45,380 bases of DNA from Archangium sp. (GTDB lineage Bacteria > Myxococcota > Myxococcia > Myxococcales > Myxococcaceae), in the NCBI GenBank assembly GCA_030695565.1, contig JAUYRZ010000122.1, positions 1 through 45,380 of the forward strand. Direction: 5' to 3'. A program made the position numbers and the translations under genes. Shown in pieces: positions 1-7,523 of the stretch. How positions within the stretch are numbered: the stretch's first letter is position 1; the number at the start of each line of letters is the position of its first letter. The notes under the pieces are model-generated. The model saw only the letters and a list, made by a program, of their open reading frames with translations, was not told where the DNA came from and did no database searches.

Positions 1-15
1 TCCTGACGTCCTCGC

Positions 16-43
16 CGAGGGTGGCACGCACTCGCCACCCTCG
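16..43. terminator. Perfect 10-bp inverted repeat at window start
   Basis: The arms CGAGGGTGGC (16-25) and GCCACCCTCG (34-43) are perfectly complementary across an 8-nt loop, giving a strong GC-rich hairpin. No T tract follows on either strand. It could end a gene lying left of the window, or sit in the leader of the CHAP hydrolase, whose possible ATG codons start at 44, 47 and 89. The terminator role is inferred; only the hairpin is seen. Confidence 0.4.
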
Positions 44-81
44 ATGATGGCCATCACCGCGGTGGTGCGCACCCCTCCGCG

Positions 82-1533
82 TTGCGTGATGGCCATCAAC
101 AAGTCGGATCAGCCGGCCCTCAACAAGCGTGCTTCGCAACAACCACGCCGGCGCTGCCTTCCAGGGCGCAGCTCAAGCAGGCCGAGTCGATGCTCACGCG
201 CGCTGGTTTCAAGCCCGGCGCCGTCGACGGCAAGGTGACCCCCGCCTTCACCAGGGCGCTCAAAGAATTTCAGGCCTCGCTGGGGCTGACCGCCACCGGC
301 ACGCTCGACCCCAGGACGAGCACGAAGCTCGCCGCGGTCAACCAGCGCATCAAGACCCAGAAGGACGACCTGTTCGTCTCCGTGGGCCAGAAGTCCGACT
401 CGATTCAGGTGCTCGAGCGCCGCCTCAACAAGCTCGGCTACACCGCCGGCAAAGCCGACGGCATCTTCAGCCGCGAGACCGGCGCCGCGGTGAAGGCCTT
501 CCGCAAGGATCAGAAGGAGCTCTCCGACGGCGCGCAGTGGCTGGGCAAGAAGTCCCGCCAGGTCCTCAAGTCGGAGGTCAGCAAGCTCGCCCACGCCCCG
601 GAGCGCCGCCGCATCGCGCCCACCAAGGCGCAGGCCCGGCTCGATCGCGCCACCGCGCTGGCCTGCGGCCGCCTGCAAGAAGGCGCGAAGGGCGCTGCCG
701 TGAAGAACGTGCAGCTGCACCTCAAGGCGGCCGGCTTCGACCCCAAACACACCAGCGGCACCTTCGACGAGCGCACCCGCGGCGCCCTCGAGGCGTTCCA
801 GGCGAAGTCGAAGCTGCCCGTCACCGGCACCGTCGACACCCGCACCTGGAAGGAGCTCAAGAAGAGCTACATCCTCTCCACGAAGCCGGCCGACCCCGCG
901 CAGAAGCTCAACGAGCGCAGCGGCGCGGTGAAGGCCTCGGAGAAGCTGCTCAAGAAGCTCGGCTTCAACCCCGGCCGCATCGACGGCTTGTTCGACGCCC
1001 GCACCCAGAAGGCGGTCAAGGCGTACGAAAAGAAGGCGAAGCTCGAGCAAGACGGCGCCATCGGCACCAACCAGCTGGCGAAGATGAAGAAGGACGCGAA
1101 GAGCGACTACCGCGACAAGGTGCTCGAGACCGCGCGCCGCTTCCTCGGCTTCCACGAGAAGGGCGAGAACGGGAACCCGTTCTCCACGTTCTTCGGCCGC
1201 CCGCCCGAGGCCTGGTGCGCTGACTTCGTGAGCTACTGCTACTCGAAGGCCGGCAAGCCGCTCAACGAGCCGTGGACGCCCGCACTGCTGGAGAAGATCA
1301 AGAGCAACGGCACCTTCAACCGCAACAACCCGAAGCCGGGCGACATCATCATGTTCGACTGGCAACCGGGCAGCGGCCCGACGGCCCAGCACACCGGCAT
1401 GGTGGAGAAGGTCTTCCGCAAGAACGGCCGCTTGATGGTGCAGACCATCGAAGGCAACTCGGGTGACGCGGTTCGCCGGCTGACCTACGCCGTGGGTGAT
1501 GCGCGCATCGCCGGCTTCGGCACCATTCGCTGA
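82..1533 (+). CDS. Peptidoglycan-binding repeat protein with C-terminal CHAP hydrolase domain
   Basis: Predicted cell-wall amidase or endopeptidase. Four PG_binding_1-type repeats lie at about residues 28-85, 99-145, 195-256 and 276-335, each with the AGFxPGxxDGxF...AVKAFQ pattern. A CHAP domain fills about 344-483. Its catalytic Cys is C379 in AWCADFVSY, the His is H437 in QHTGMVEKV, and the third polar residue is probably in IEGNSGD (about 457-461). No signal peptide is visible. The start is doubtful: the only upstream start codon in this frame is a TTG at 82 with no Shine-Dalgarno sequence, while the next frame has ATG at 89 reading MAINKSDQPALNKRA, a more natural N-terminus. A one-base frameshift near 135-150 is likely. 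It converges on a TPR gene, with a palindromic repeat between them. The hydrolase call is firm; bond specificity is unknown. Confidence 0.85.
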   Translation: MRDGHQQVGSAGPQQACFATTTPALPSRAQLKQAESMLTRAGFKPGAVDGKVTPAFTRALKEFQASLGLTATGTLDPRTSTKLAAVNQRIKTQKDDLFVSVGQKSDSIQVLERRLNKLGYTAGKADGIFSRETGAAVKAFRKDQKELSDGAQWLGKKSRQVLKSEVSKLAHAPERRRIAPTKAQARLDRATALACGRLQEGAKGAAVKNVQLHLKAAGFDPKHTSGTFDERTRGALEAFQAKSKLPVTGTVDTRTWKELKKSYILSTKPADPAQKLNERSGAVKASEKLLKKLGFNPGRIDGLFDARTQKAVKAYEKKAKLEQDGAIGTNQLAKMKKDAKSDYRDKVLETARRFLGFHEKGENGNPFSTFFGRPPEAWCADFVSYCYSKAGKPLNEPWTPALLEKIKSNGTFNRNNPKPGDIIMFDWQPGSGPTAQHTGMVEKVFRKNGRLMVQTIEGNSGDAVRRLTYAVGDARIAGFGTIR

Positions 1534-1543
1534 AGACCATGAA

Positions 1544-1568
1544 CTCCCTCTCCCGCTGGGAGAGGGAG
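1544..1568. repeat. REP-like palindrome between convergent genes
   Basis: Perfect 11-bp arms CTCCCTCTCCC (1544-1554) and GGGAGAGGGAG (1558-1568) with a 3-nt loop, followed by GGTGAGGG. It sits between two convergent stop codons and so could act as a two-way terminator. The same CCCTCTCCC/GGGAGAGGG core recurs in other intergenic spaces of this window. Confidence 0.75.
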
Positions 1569-1585
1569 TGGGTGAGGGCCGTGCG

Positions 1586-2890
1586 TCAGTTCTTCTCGAG
1601 CAGATTCGACTCGAGCTTCTTCGCCTCGGCCACCATCGGATCCGTCGCGGGCGCCTTGCTCTGAATCTCCCGGGCCAGCGCGAGCGCTTCTTGAATCTCG
1701 TTCAAGCGCACGTGCGCCAGCGCGAGGTTGTAGTGCACGCGCCATTCACCTGCGGGCGCCAGGCCCTTCGCCTTGAGCAGCAGCAGCTTGGCGTCCTGGT
1801 GTTTGGCCTTCACCGTGGTCTGCACCAACATGGTGGCGAGGTTCATCAGCACCTTCCACTCGTCGCCCTTGATGGCCAGCGCCTTGCGGTACGCGTCTTC
1901 TGACTTCGCCTCGTCGGGCACCGCGTCGTACAGGTTGCCCAGGTGGAACCACGCTTCCCAGCTCTTCGGGTTGCGCTTGATCAGCTCTTTGGCCGCCGAC
2001 TCGCTGCGATCGAGGTTCTCCGTCAGCAGCGACAGGTGCGCCAGGTTGAGCCAGCCCTGTTCATGCTGCGGCACCACCTTGAGCTCACGCTCCAGGTACG
2101 CGCAGGCGCCCGCGGCGTCGTCGAGCATCATCGCGCAGGCGGTGGCTTTCTCGAGCAGGGCCGGGTGTTCACCGACGGCCTTGAGGCCGTTGTCGAGCGT
2201 GGTGCGGGCGGCGGCGAACTCACGCGCTTCGAACAGCACGTCGGCCAGGGTGGCCCAGCCGTCCACGTTCTTCGGGTTGAGGTCCTTCGCCTTCTCGATC
2301 GCCTTGAGGGCCTTCTCGAACTGCTTCACCTTCTTCTGCGCCATCCCGAGGATCATGAAGCCGTCCGCGTTCTTCGGCTCGAGCTCCACCGCCTTGAGCA
2401 GGAAGGGAATGCCTTCACCCGCGCGCCCTTCGGAAGCGAGCAGCCGGCCGAAGTTGAACTGGCAGAGGAAGACGTGGGCGCCCAGCTGCGCGCCTTTTTC
2501 CAGGTGGGTGAGCGCCGCCTTCGGGTCGCCCTCGGCTTCGTGGACGAGGCCGAGCAGAGTCCACGAGAGGCCCAGCTGCGGGCCGACCTTCACCGCCGCC
2601 ATCGCGTGCGTGCGCGCATCGGCGAGCTGACCGGTAAACAACGCGATGCGCGCCAGCCCCAGGTACACCTCGGGCAGGGTGGGGTTGCGCTCGAGCACCG
2701 TGTTGAATTGCTGCGCGGCGACGTCGACCTTGCCGGCGAGCAGGTTCTGCTCAGCCTGGCGCAGCAGGTCTTTCGTCGCTGCGGTGGTGCCAGCCTTCTC
2801 TTCGTTTTCGGAGAAGAGTTTTCTGGCTTCAGCAAAGCGGCCCGCTTTGAGCTCAGCGAGCCCCTGCGTGAACAATGGGGTGTGTGCCAT
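1586..2890 (-). CDS. Tetratricopeptide repeat protein
   Basis: 434-residue all-helical protein made almost entirely of TPR units (for example YLGLARIALFTGQLADARTH, and later units containing ADGFMILGMAQKKVKQFEKA and PKSWEAWFHLGNLYD). No signal peptide, transmembrane segment or enzymatic domain is visible, so it is probably a cytoplasmic scaffold that binds partner proteins. The ATG at 2890 (MAHTPLFTQG) is preferred over a TTG seven codons upstream because the TPR-like sequence begins there; the Shine-Dalgarno is weak (GAGAG about 10 nt upstream). The next gene upstream on the same strand ends or begins 53 bp away, so an operon with the M15 peptidase is possible but unproven. Partner unknown. 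Confidence 0.85.
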   Translation of the reverse strand: MAHTPLFTQGLAELKAGRFAEARKLFSENEEKAGTTAATKDLLRQAEQNLLAGKVDVAAQQFNTVLERNPTLPEVYLGLARIALFTGQLADARTHAMAAVKVGPQLGLSWTLLGLVHEAEGDPKAALTHLEKGAQLGAHVFLCQFNFGRLLASEGRAGEGIPFLLKAVELEPKNADGFMILGMAQKKVKQFEKALKAIEKAKDLNPKNVDGWATLADVLFEAREFAAARTTLDNGLKAVGEHPALLEKATACAMMLDDAAGACAYLERELKVVPQHEQGWLNLAHLSLLTENLDRSESAAKELIKRNPKSWEAWFHLGNLYDAVPDEAKSEDAYRKALAIKGDEWKVLMNLATMLVQTTVKAKHQDAKLLLLKAKGLAPAGEWRVHYNLALAHVRLNEIQEALALAREIQSKAPATDPMVAEAKKLESNLLEKN

Positions 2891-2943
2891 GAGCGCGAAA
2901 CTCTCGCCCAACTGCCGTCAGAAGACGAGCGAGACCGCAGGCC

Positions 2944-3585
2944 TCACCCGCGGAACGTCCAGTGCCACGGCTCACCGCGCACGTCGTTGACGAAGCCGTA
3001 GGCGCGCGCGTTGCGGGCCATCCACTTGTACGTGCGGCTGCCGTACCCACCGGTCGCCACGTCGGCCGAGAGGCCGCCCTGGTGGTTGCTGTAGCCCGGG
3101 CGCGCGGCGAGGTTGCCCCGGCCGGCCTTGTAGGCGGCGTAGAGCGAACGCTGCTGCGCCATGGTGCGGAAAGCCGAGTTCACGTTCAGCGAGATGCCAG
3201 CGCGGCGGGCCGCGGCCTTCATCTTGTTGAACTTCGCTGCAGCGTCGGCGCGCATCACCTTGCCGCCGCCCACGGACGCCACGCGGATCTTCTTGGCCCT
3301 GCCGTTCACGTAGCCGGTGACCAACGAGCCGCGAGGGGCAGCAGCGACCGGCGCTGCCTTCTTCACGCCCGGGGGGTTCTTCCCGTCGGTCAGCAGCTTG
3401 TTCCACGTCTTCGGGCCAACGACGCCGTCGGCGCCGAGGCGGTAGCGGGTCTGGTACTGCTTGACCGCCTTGAGGGTGCCTTTGCCAAAGACGCCATCAG
3501 CGCGACCGACCGCCATGCCGGCTGCTTTGAGTTCTTGCTGCAGCCGAACGACCTGACTTCCACGCGAGTTGATTCGGAGGGCCAT
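2944..3585 (-). CDS. Peptidoglycan-binding M15 D,D-carboxypeptidase-like protein
   Basis: 213 residues. A PG_binding_1 repeat at about 5-65 (SRGSQVVRLQQELKAAG...GVVGPKTW) is joined by a Pro/Ala linker to a VanY-like peptidase M15 domain (about 105-213). The zinc-site motifs are present: H168 and D175 in SNHQGGLSADV, and E205 and H208 in GEPWHW. The likely role is trimming peptide stems of peptidoglycan, its own or that of prey. No signal peptide or lipobox is present, so if exported it uses a non-Sec route or lysis. The upstream region has a marked AT-rich stretch at about 3628-3651, a probable promoter, and a block shared with the Lys/Ala-rich gene at 4662-6443. Family assignment is confident; substrate is inferred. 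Confidence 0.88.
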   Translation of the reverse strand: MALRINSRGSQVVRLQQELKAAGMAVGRADGVFGKGTLKAVKQYQTRYRLGADGVVGPKTWNKLLTDGKNPPGVKKAAPVAAAPRGSLVTGYVNGRAKKIRVASVGGGKVMRADAAAKFNKMKAAARRAGISLNVNSAFRTMAQQRSLYAAYKAGRGNLAARPGYSNHQGGLSADVATGGYGSRTYKWMARNARAYGFVNDVRGEPWHWTFRG

Positions 3586-3607
3586 GCTGCGTTCTCGGCG
3601 CGAGCTC

Positions 3608-3651
3608 GCTTCTCGAATACCAGCACGAATGTAAATTCTATTTATGTTTAA
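3608..3651 (-). promoter_or_regulatory. AT-rich promoter region with shared upstream block
   Basis: On the plus strand GCTTCTCGA (3608-3616) is followed by CGAATG (3626-3631) and then an AT-rich tract to 3651, exceptional in this GC-rich DNA. The same two blocks in the same order lie upstream of the gene starting at 6443. The block begins 23 nt upstream of the start codon at 3585. Regulatory role is inferred; no clear -35/-10 pair is assigned. Confidence 0.4.
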
Positions 3652-3655
3652 GCGG

Positions 3656-4591
3656 TCACCGCGTTCGAGCCGGCGTGGCGAGCGAGGCGATCAACACGTC
3701 GCGCTGGGCAGGCTTGTCGATGAGCTCGTGCACCACCCCGCTGCTGAGCGCGGCCTGGGCCTCGGGCGGCATCGCACCCGAGTGCAGCACGCGCTTGAGC
3801 CGGGGCCAGCGGCGCGCCACTTCAGCGAGCAGCGAGAGCCCGTTGCGGCCCGGCATGTCGAAGTCGCTCACCACGGCGTCGAACTCCTGATGCTCGAGGA
3901 AGCCGAGCGCTGAGGCCACCGAAGACGCGATGGTGACGTCGGCCACCTTCGCCAGTGCACGCGCCAGCCCGTTGGCCACCAGCACTTCGTCGTCGACCAG
4001 CAGCACCCGCGGCCGCGCGAGGAACGGCACCGGGCTGAGCATGGCGGAGGTCCAGCTCAGCACCACCACCGTCTTCTCGTCGCCGGCCCAGCGCCGGCTC
4101 TGCAGCGCGCTGGCCACCTGGTGACCACCACTGGCGGTGAGCAGCTCCTCGAAGAAGCCGATGGTCTGCCAGGTCGCGCACTCCTCCGAGATGGAGCTCA
4201 TTCCGTAGTCGACCTCGAGCTGCGTGGCCTCGTCGTCCACGCTCAGCACCGTCACCACCGCGAAGTCGAACAGGCTGCCCAGGTAGTTCTGGAAGCGCAT
4301 CACCGAGTCGCGGGGATCCTCAGGGTTCGCCAATTCAGGGAGCGCCAGCAGCGCGGTCTGCACCTGGCTGCGGCCCCAGAGGCGGATGGCGTCGGTCTCG
4401 CCGGCCACCACGTGCCTGAGCACCACCAGGCCGAGGCGCTCGAAGGCGTCCATCGGGTACCAGCCGTCGAGCGCGATGCGGGCGTCGATGAGCGCGCAGT
4501 CTTCGGCGGTGAGGATGTCCCTCCACCCGGGCACCTGCCGCCGGATGATCCGCACATAGTCGACTAGCAACACGCCTCGAACCCGCCGCAC
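3656..4591 (-). CDS. Response regulator with N-terminal V4R/DUF2378-like sensory domain
   Basis: 311 residues. The C-terminal part (about 192-305) is a receiver domain: the acidic pair in VLLVDDE, the phospho-acceptor Asp as the first D of SDFDMPG, the Ser of HSG and the Lys of LIDKPAQ are all present. The N-terminal about 185 residues resemble a family expanded in Myxococcota (GWYPMDAFERLG, then CATWQTIGFFEELLTASGG and a closing Trp strand). The layout matches the single-domain protein at 20190-20747, so I infer a V4R/TIGR02265-like ligand-binding or signalling fold. There is no DNA-binding or enzymatic output domain. The receiver at the C-terminus is the reverse of the usual order. The start is a GTG at 4591. 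No histidine kinase is adjacent. Confidence 0.75.
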   Translation of the reverse strand: MRRVRGVLLVDYVRIIRRQVPGWRDILTAEDCALIDARIALDGWYPMDAFERLGLVVLRHVVAGETDAIRLWGRSQVQTALLALPELANPEDPRDSVMRFQNYLGSLFDFAVVTVLSVDDEATQLEVDYGMSSISEECATWQTIGFFEELLTASGGHQVASALQSRRWAGDEKTVVVLSWTSAMLSPVPFLARPRVLLVDDEVLVANGLARALAKVADVTIASSVASALGFLEHQEFDAVVSDFDMPGRNGLSLLAEVARRWPRLKRVLHSGAMPPEAQAALSSGVVHELIDKPAQRDVLIASLATPARTR

Positions 4592-4661
4592 CGTGACGAT
4601 ACTTCACCACGCCGTCAGCACGGCTGCACGCGGGCTCTGTTACTGCTCGATGCGAACGGGG

Positions 4662-6443
4662 TTACCAGGGCATCCACGAGCGCACGGTCGACGCCGCGCT
4701 GGAGACCGCCGAGCTGGCTGCCGCCGTCGCCTTGCTGGCCGCCGCGCCCACGTCGTCGAAGCCCAGCTTGCCGTCGCCGTTCACGTCGGCGGTGTTCTTC
4801 GCCATGGTGCCGATGGCCGCCACATCGACCTCGACCGCCACCGAGCCGCCCAGGCCCACGCCCAGCGCTGCGCCGAGCGAGCCGCCCAGCTTGAGCTTGC
4901 CGTCCTGGTAGCCGATGACGCCGCTGGCCGTCGCTTCGGCGCCCGCGCTGGCGTAGCCGGAGGCCTTCACGGAGAACGGACCGGCCGAAGCCTTCACGTC
5001 GGCCTCCGCCTTCACCACGGCCGACGCACCCAGCTTGCCTTCAGCGATGGCGGTGGGCGGGTTGCGGGTGATCTTCACCTTGCCGGTGGCCTCGGCGGAG
5101 ACTTCGGCCGCGACGCGCGCGTTGCCTTCGACGCCAGCGGTGAGGTCGACGCCGGCGAACTTCACGGGCTTCGTCTGCAGCGTGCCCTTCACCGACGCTT
5201 CGGCCGAGATGCCCGCCTTCGCGCCGACGCTGACGTCGAGCCCGTTCGCGTTGAGCTTGCCCGACGCGTCGAAGGTGGCCTTCGCCTCGACCTTCGCCTG
5301 CGCCTGGTAGCCAGCCTTGCCGTACTTGCCGTCGACCTCGTGGCTCTTCTCGGCGTACAGGCCCGCGACGGCCTCGCGCTTGAACTTGCCTTCGACGCCG
5401 TTGGCGCCGACCGTCAGGCTGCCTTCACCGCGCACGCCGACGCGGCTGCCCACGAACTCGGGCGTCTTGAACGACTCGGGTTTGCCGGTGGTGTCGAACT
5501 TCTTCTCTTCCCACACGGTCTTCTTGAGACCCGCGGCGCCGAGCACGTCACCGACCGCCTGCGCCTTGTCGAGCTTGCTGCTCTTGTTGGTCTGGCTGAA
5601 GCCCTTGTCGGCCGCCGGCTCCTTGAGCTTCCACTCCTTCTCCTTGCCGGTCTCCTTGTTGAACGAGTTCTTCTTCCAGTCGGCGGAGTCCTTCAGCGTG
5701 AAGGTGCCGTCCTTGAACTCCCTGGACGAGCTCAAGGCGAAGTCGGTGCCGGTGGTGGACTTGGTGGTGGTGGTGGTCGTGCTGTTCTTCGCCGCGTCCT
5801 TCACCTCGACCTTGTCTTCCACCACGGTCTGCTTCGTTCCGAAGACACCCTTGCTGGTGGTGGTGCCGTGGGTGTTGGTGGTCTGGCCGTGCTCGACCGC
5901 TTTCGAAGTGCCGGTGGTGACCTTCTTGTTGCCGAGCTTGTCGACGTCGGTCTGCTTCGAGGTCGTGGTGGTGACGTTGCCCTTCTTGATCGCCGTCTCG
6001 TGCGACTGGCTGCTGCTGAAGCGGCCGAAGGCGTCCTTGTCCTGGCTGAGCTTGGTCTTGCTCTCGCGGTTGCCCGTGGTGCGGGTCTCTTCGAACTTGA
6101 GCCTGGTCTCACCGAGCTTGCTCTTGCTGGTGGTGAGCTCCTGCTTGGTGGTGGTGCCCTTCTTCGTCTTCTCGGAGGTGGTGGTCTGAGAACCATCCTT
6201 GTTCAGCTTCGAGGTGCCCTTGCCGTTGGCGAGCTTGCTGACGTCGGAGGTCTTGCTGCTGGTGAAGCGGTCCTTGTTCTTCGCAGCGGCAGCAGCGGCC
6301 TTCTTCGCAGCGTCGGCGGCGGCCTTCTTCGCGGCGTCGGCGGCGGCCTTCTTTGCGGCGGCGGCTGCAGCAGCGGCAGCGGCCTTGGCAGCGGAGATCA
6401 TCGAGGCGGCACTGGAGGTCAGCTTGTTCGCGATGGAGGACAT
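4662..6443 (-). CDS. Lys/Ala-rich repetitive protein with C-terminal EF-hand loop
   Basis: 593 residues; not assigned to a known family. The ATG at 6443 follows a good Shine-Dalgarno (AGGGA, 7 nt). Residues 1-60 form an Ala/Lys helix with three KKAAADAA-like units. Residues about 60-270 are rich in Thr, Ser and Lys and low in complexity. Residues about 330-550 alternate Gly/Ala/Val with charged residues, as in short beta-strand repeats (GVEGKFKREAVAG, KVEAKATFDASGKLNANG, VSVGAKAGISAEASVKG). A canonical EF-hand calcium loop, DVNGDGKLGFDD, is at 553-564, followed by a short Ala/Ser helix ending SWMPW. No signal peptide. Neighbouring peptidoglycan hydrolases and the shared upstream block suggest an exported or structural role, but this is inference. 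Confidence 0.8.
   Translation of the reverse strand: MSSIANKLTSSAASMISAAKAAAAAAAAAAKKAAADAAKKAAADAAKKAAAAAAKNKDRFTSSKTSDVSKLANGKGTSKLNKDGSQTTTSEKTKKGTTTKQELTTSKSKLGETRLKFEETRTTGNRESKTKLSQDKDAFGRFSSSQSHETAIKKGNVTTTTSKQTDVDKLGNKKVTTGTSKAVEHGQTTNTHGTTTSKGVFGTKQTVVEDKVEVKDAAKNSTTTTTTKSTTGTDFALSSSREFKDGTFTLKDSADWKKNSFNKETGKEKEWKLKEPAADKGFSQTNKSSKLDKAQAVGDVLGAAGLKKTVWEEKKFDTTGKPESFKTPEFVGSRVGVRGEGSLTVGANGVEGKFKREAVAGLYAEKSHEVDGKYGKAGYQAQAKVEAKATFDASGKLNANGLDVSVGAKAGISAEASVKGTLQTKPVKFAGVDLTAGVEGNARVAAEVSAEATGKVKITRNPPTAIAEGKLGASAVVKAEADVKASAGPFSVKASGYASAGAEATASGVIGYQDGKLKLGGSLGAALGVGLGGSVAVEVDVAAIGTMAKNTADVNGDGKLGFDDVGAAASKATAAASSAVSSAASTVRSWMPW
6298..6369 (-). repeat. Three 24-bp tandem repeats inside the Lys/Ala-rich gene
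   Basis: Three head-to-tail 24-bp units (6298-6321, 6322-6345, 6346-6369) encode the AADAAKKA-type octapeptide. The first two differ at one position; the third has diverged at its end. They extend the Ala/Lys helix in whole heptad-like steps and could expand or contract by slippage. Confidence 0.8.
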
Positions 6444-6471
6444 GGGATTTCCCTGGGGCTGGCTGCGGAGT

Positions 6472-6498
6472 GCTTCTCGAGTATCGCGAATGAGAAGC
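6472..6498 (-). promoter_or_regulatory. Inverted repeat upstream of the Lys/Ala-rich gene
   Basis: Perfect 7-bp arms GCTTCTC (6472-6478) and GAGAAGC (6492-6498) around a 13-nt centre, 29-55 nt upstream of the start codon. The left arm plus CGAATG (6487-6492) matches the block upstream of the M15 peptidase gene. It is an operator or promoter candidate; no protein is assigned. Confidence 0.4.
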
Positions 6499-6570
6499 AG
6501 CCAGTTGTGCGGATCACCAAGTGCGTACAACCACCGACAGCGGTGATGACGGGCGAAGTCGCAGGCGCGC

Positions 6571-7497
6571 CTACTTCTTCTTACGTTTGGCGCGCGCCTT
6601 CTCTTCTTTCGCGGCCAGGGCCTTCTTCTTCGCCTTCTCCTGCTCCACCGAAGCGAGCACCTTCTTCCACTGCGCCTCGACGCGCTTCACGTCGGCCTGG
6701 CAGGTGGCCGACAGCTGCGCGGGCGTCTGCGGCTTGCCCGTGGGCATTTGAAAGCCGGTGCCCCCGGTGAGTTTGTCTTCGTCGAAGGGTTTGGCGGTGC
6801 GGTCGCAGGCAGAGAGTTTGGTGCGCGCGTCGCGCAGCGCTGTTTCCTTGTCGCCCAGGTCCTTGCGGCTCTTCGCTTCGAGCTCCAACGCGAGGCCCTC
6901 TTTCCAGGCGACCACCGGCCCCTCGAGAAAAGCGACGCCCTTCCTGCCGCGGGCCACGCTCTCCAGCGCCTTGTCGACCTTGTTGCGCTGCGACCTGGCC
7001 CACGCGGCGAAGTCGGCGTCCTTCACGAAGAGATCGAGCTCGTCGTCGACGGCGTCTTTCACGGCCTTCGCTTTGTTCTCCAGGGCGTCGATCAGCGCGC
7101 GGGTGGGGGCCGAGGCGGGCACGGCTTCTTGCGCCTCCAGCATTGCTTGCACGCGGGGCACGATCTTGTCGCGGGCCGCGTTGAGCCGGAGCTCGAGATC
7201 GCGCTTCTCCCGCTCGGCCTTCACCTGGGGCAGGCGGGCGGCGAGCTCCTTGAAGCGATCGAAGTGCATCTGCGACTCGGGGTAGAGCTCGATGTCTTTC
7301 TGGCGCAGCTCGTCTTTGGCGTCGTCGAGCGCGCGCTCCATGTCTCTGGGCTCGAGCTGGATGGCTGCTTTTTCTGCGCGGTCCAGATGACCCGAAGCGC
7401 GGTCGGCCATGCGCTCGGCATCACGGAGGCGGGCGTCCATCGTCTTGGGTCCGCAGGCGCTGATCAGGAACACCAGAACCAGCACAGGGACTCGCAT
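6571..7497 (-). CDS. Coiled-coil lipoprotein
   Basis: 308 residues with a lipoprotein signal peptide (MRVPVLVLVFLISAC; lipidated Cys C15 in the lipobox LISAC). The mature part is almost wholly helical and highly charged, with long predicted coiled coils (about 25-130 and 150-235), two Cys residues near 235 and 270, and a very basic Lys/Arg tail (EEKARAKRKKK). It is probably anchored to a membrane facing the periplasm. No family function is recognised. It starts 26 bp from the divergent DUF4272-like gene; that short gap (7498-7523) must carry both promoters or they overlap into the coding regions. The homology-free call rests on the signal and composition. Confidence 0.85.
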   Translation of the reverse strand: MRVPVLVLVFLISACGPKTMDARLRDAERMADRASGHLDRAEKAAIQLEPRDMERALDDAKDELRQKDIELYPESQMHFDRFKELAARLPQVKAEREKRDLELRLNAARDKIVPRVQAMLEAQEAVPASAPTRALIDALENKAKAVKDAVDDELDLFVKDADFAAWARSQRNKVDKALESVARGRKGVAFLEGPVVAWKEGLALELEAKSRKDLGDKETALRDARTKLSACDRTAKPFDEDKLTGGTGFQMPTGKPQTPAQLSATCQADVKRVEAQWKKVLASVEQEKAKKKALAAKEEKARAKRKKK

Positions 7498-7523
7498 GAT
7501 GCGGGAGTGTATACCCCACGCGC

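Noticed and set aside
109-1392. 427-codon minus-strand frame opposite the CHAP hydrolase
   Set aside because: The opposite strand encodes four peptidoglycan-binding repeats and a CHAP domain; this frame is its shadow.
6298-6369. CRISPR-like short repeats
   Set aside because: The 24-bp units are contiguous, without spacers, and in frame with an Ala/Lys helix.
4593-6770. 725-codon open frame on the plus strand
   Set aside because: It is antisense to the Lys/Ala-rich gene. Its long open length follows from the GC-biased codon pattern of the real gene, and its composition is Arg/Ala/Gly/Leu without recognisable domains.
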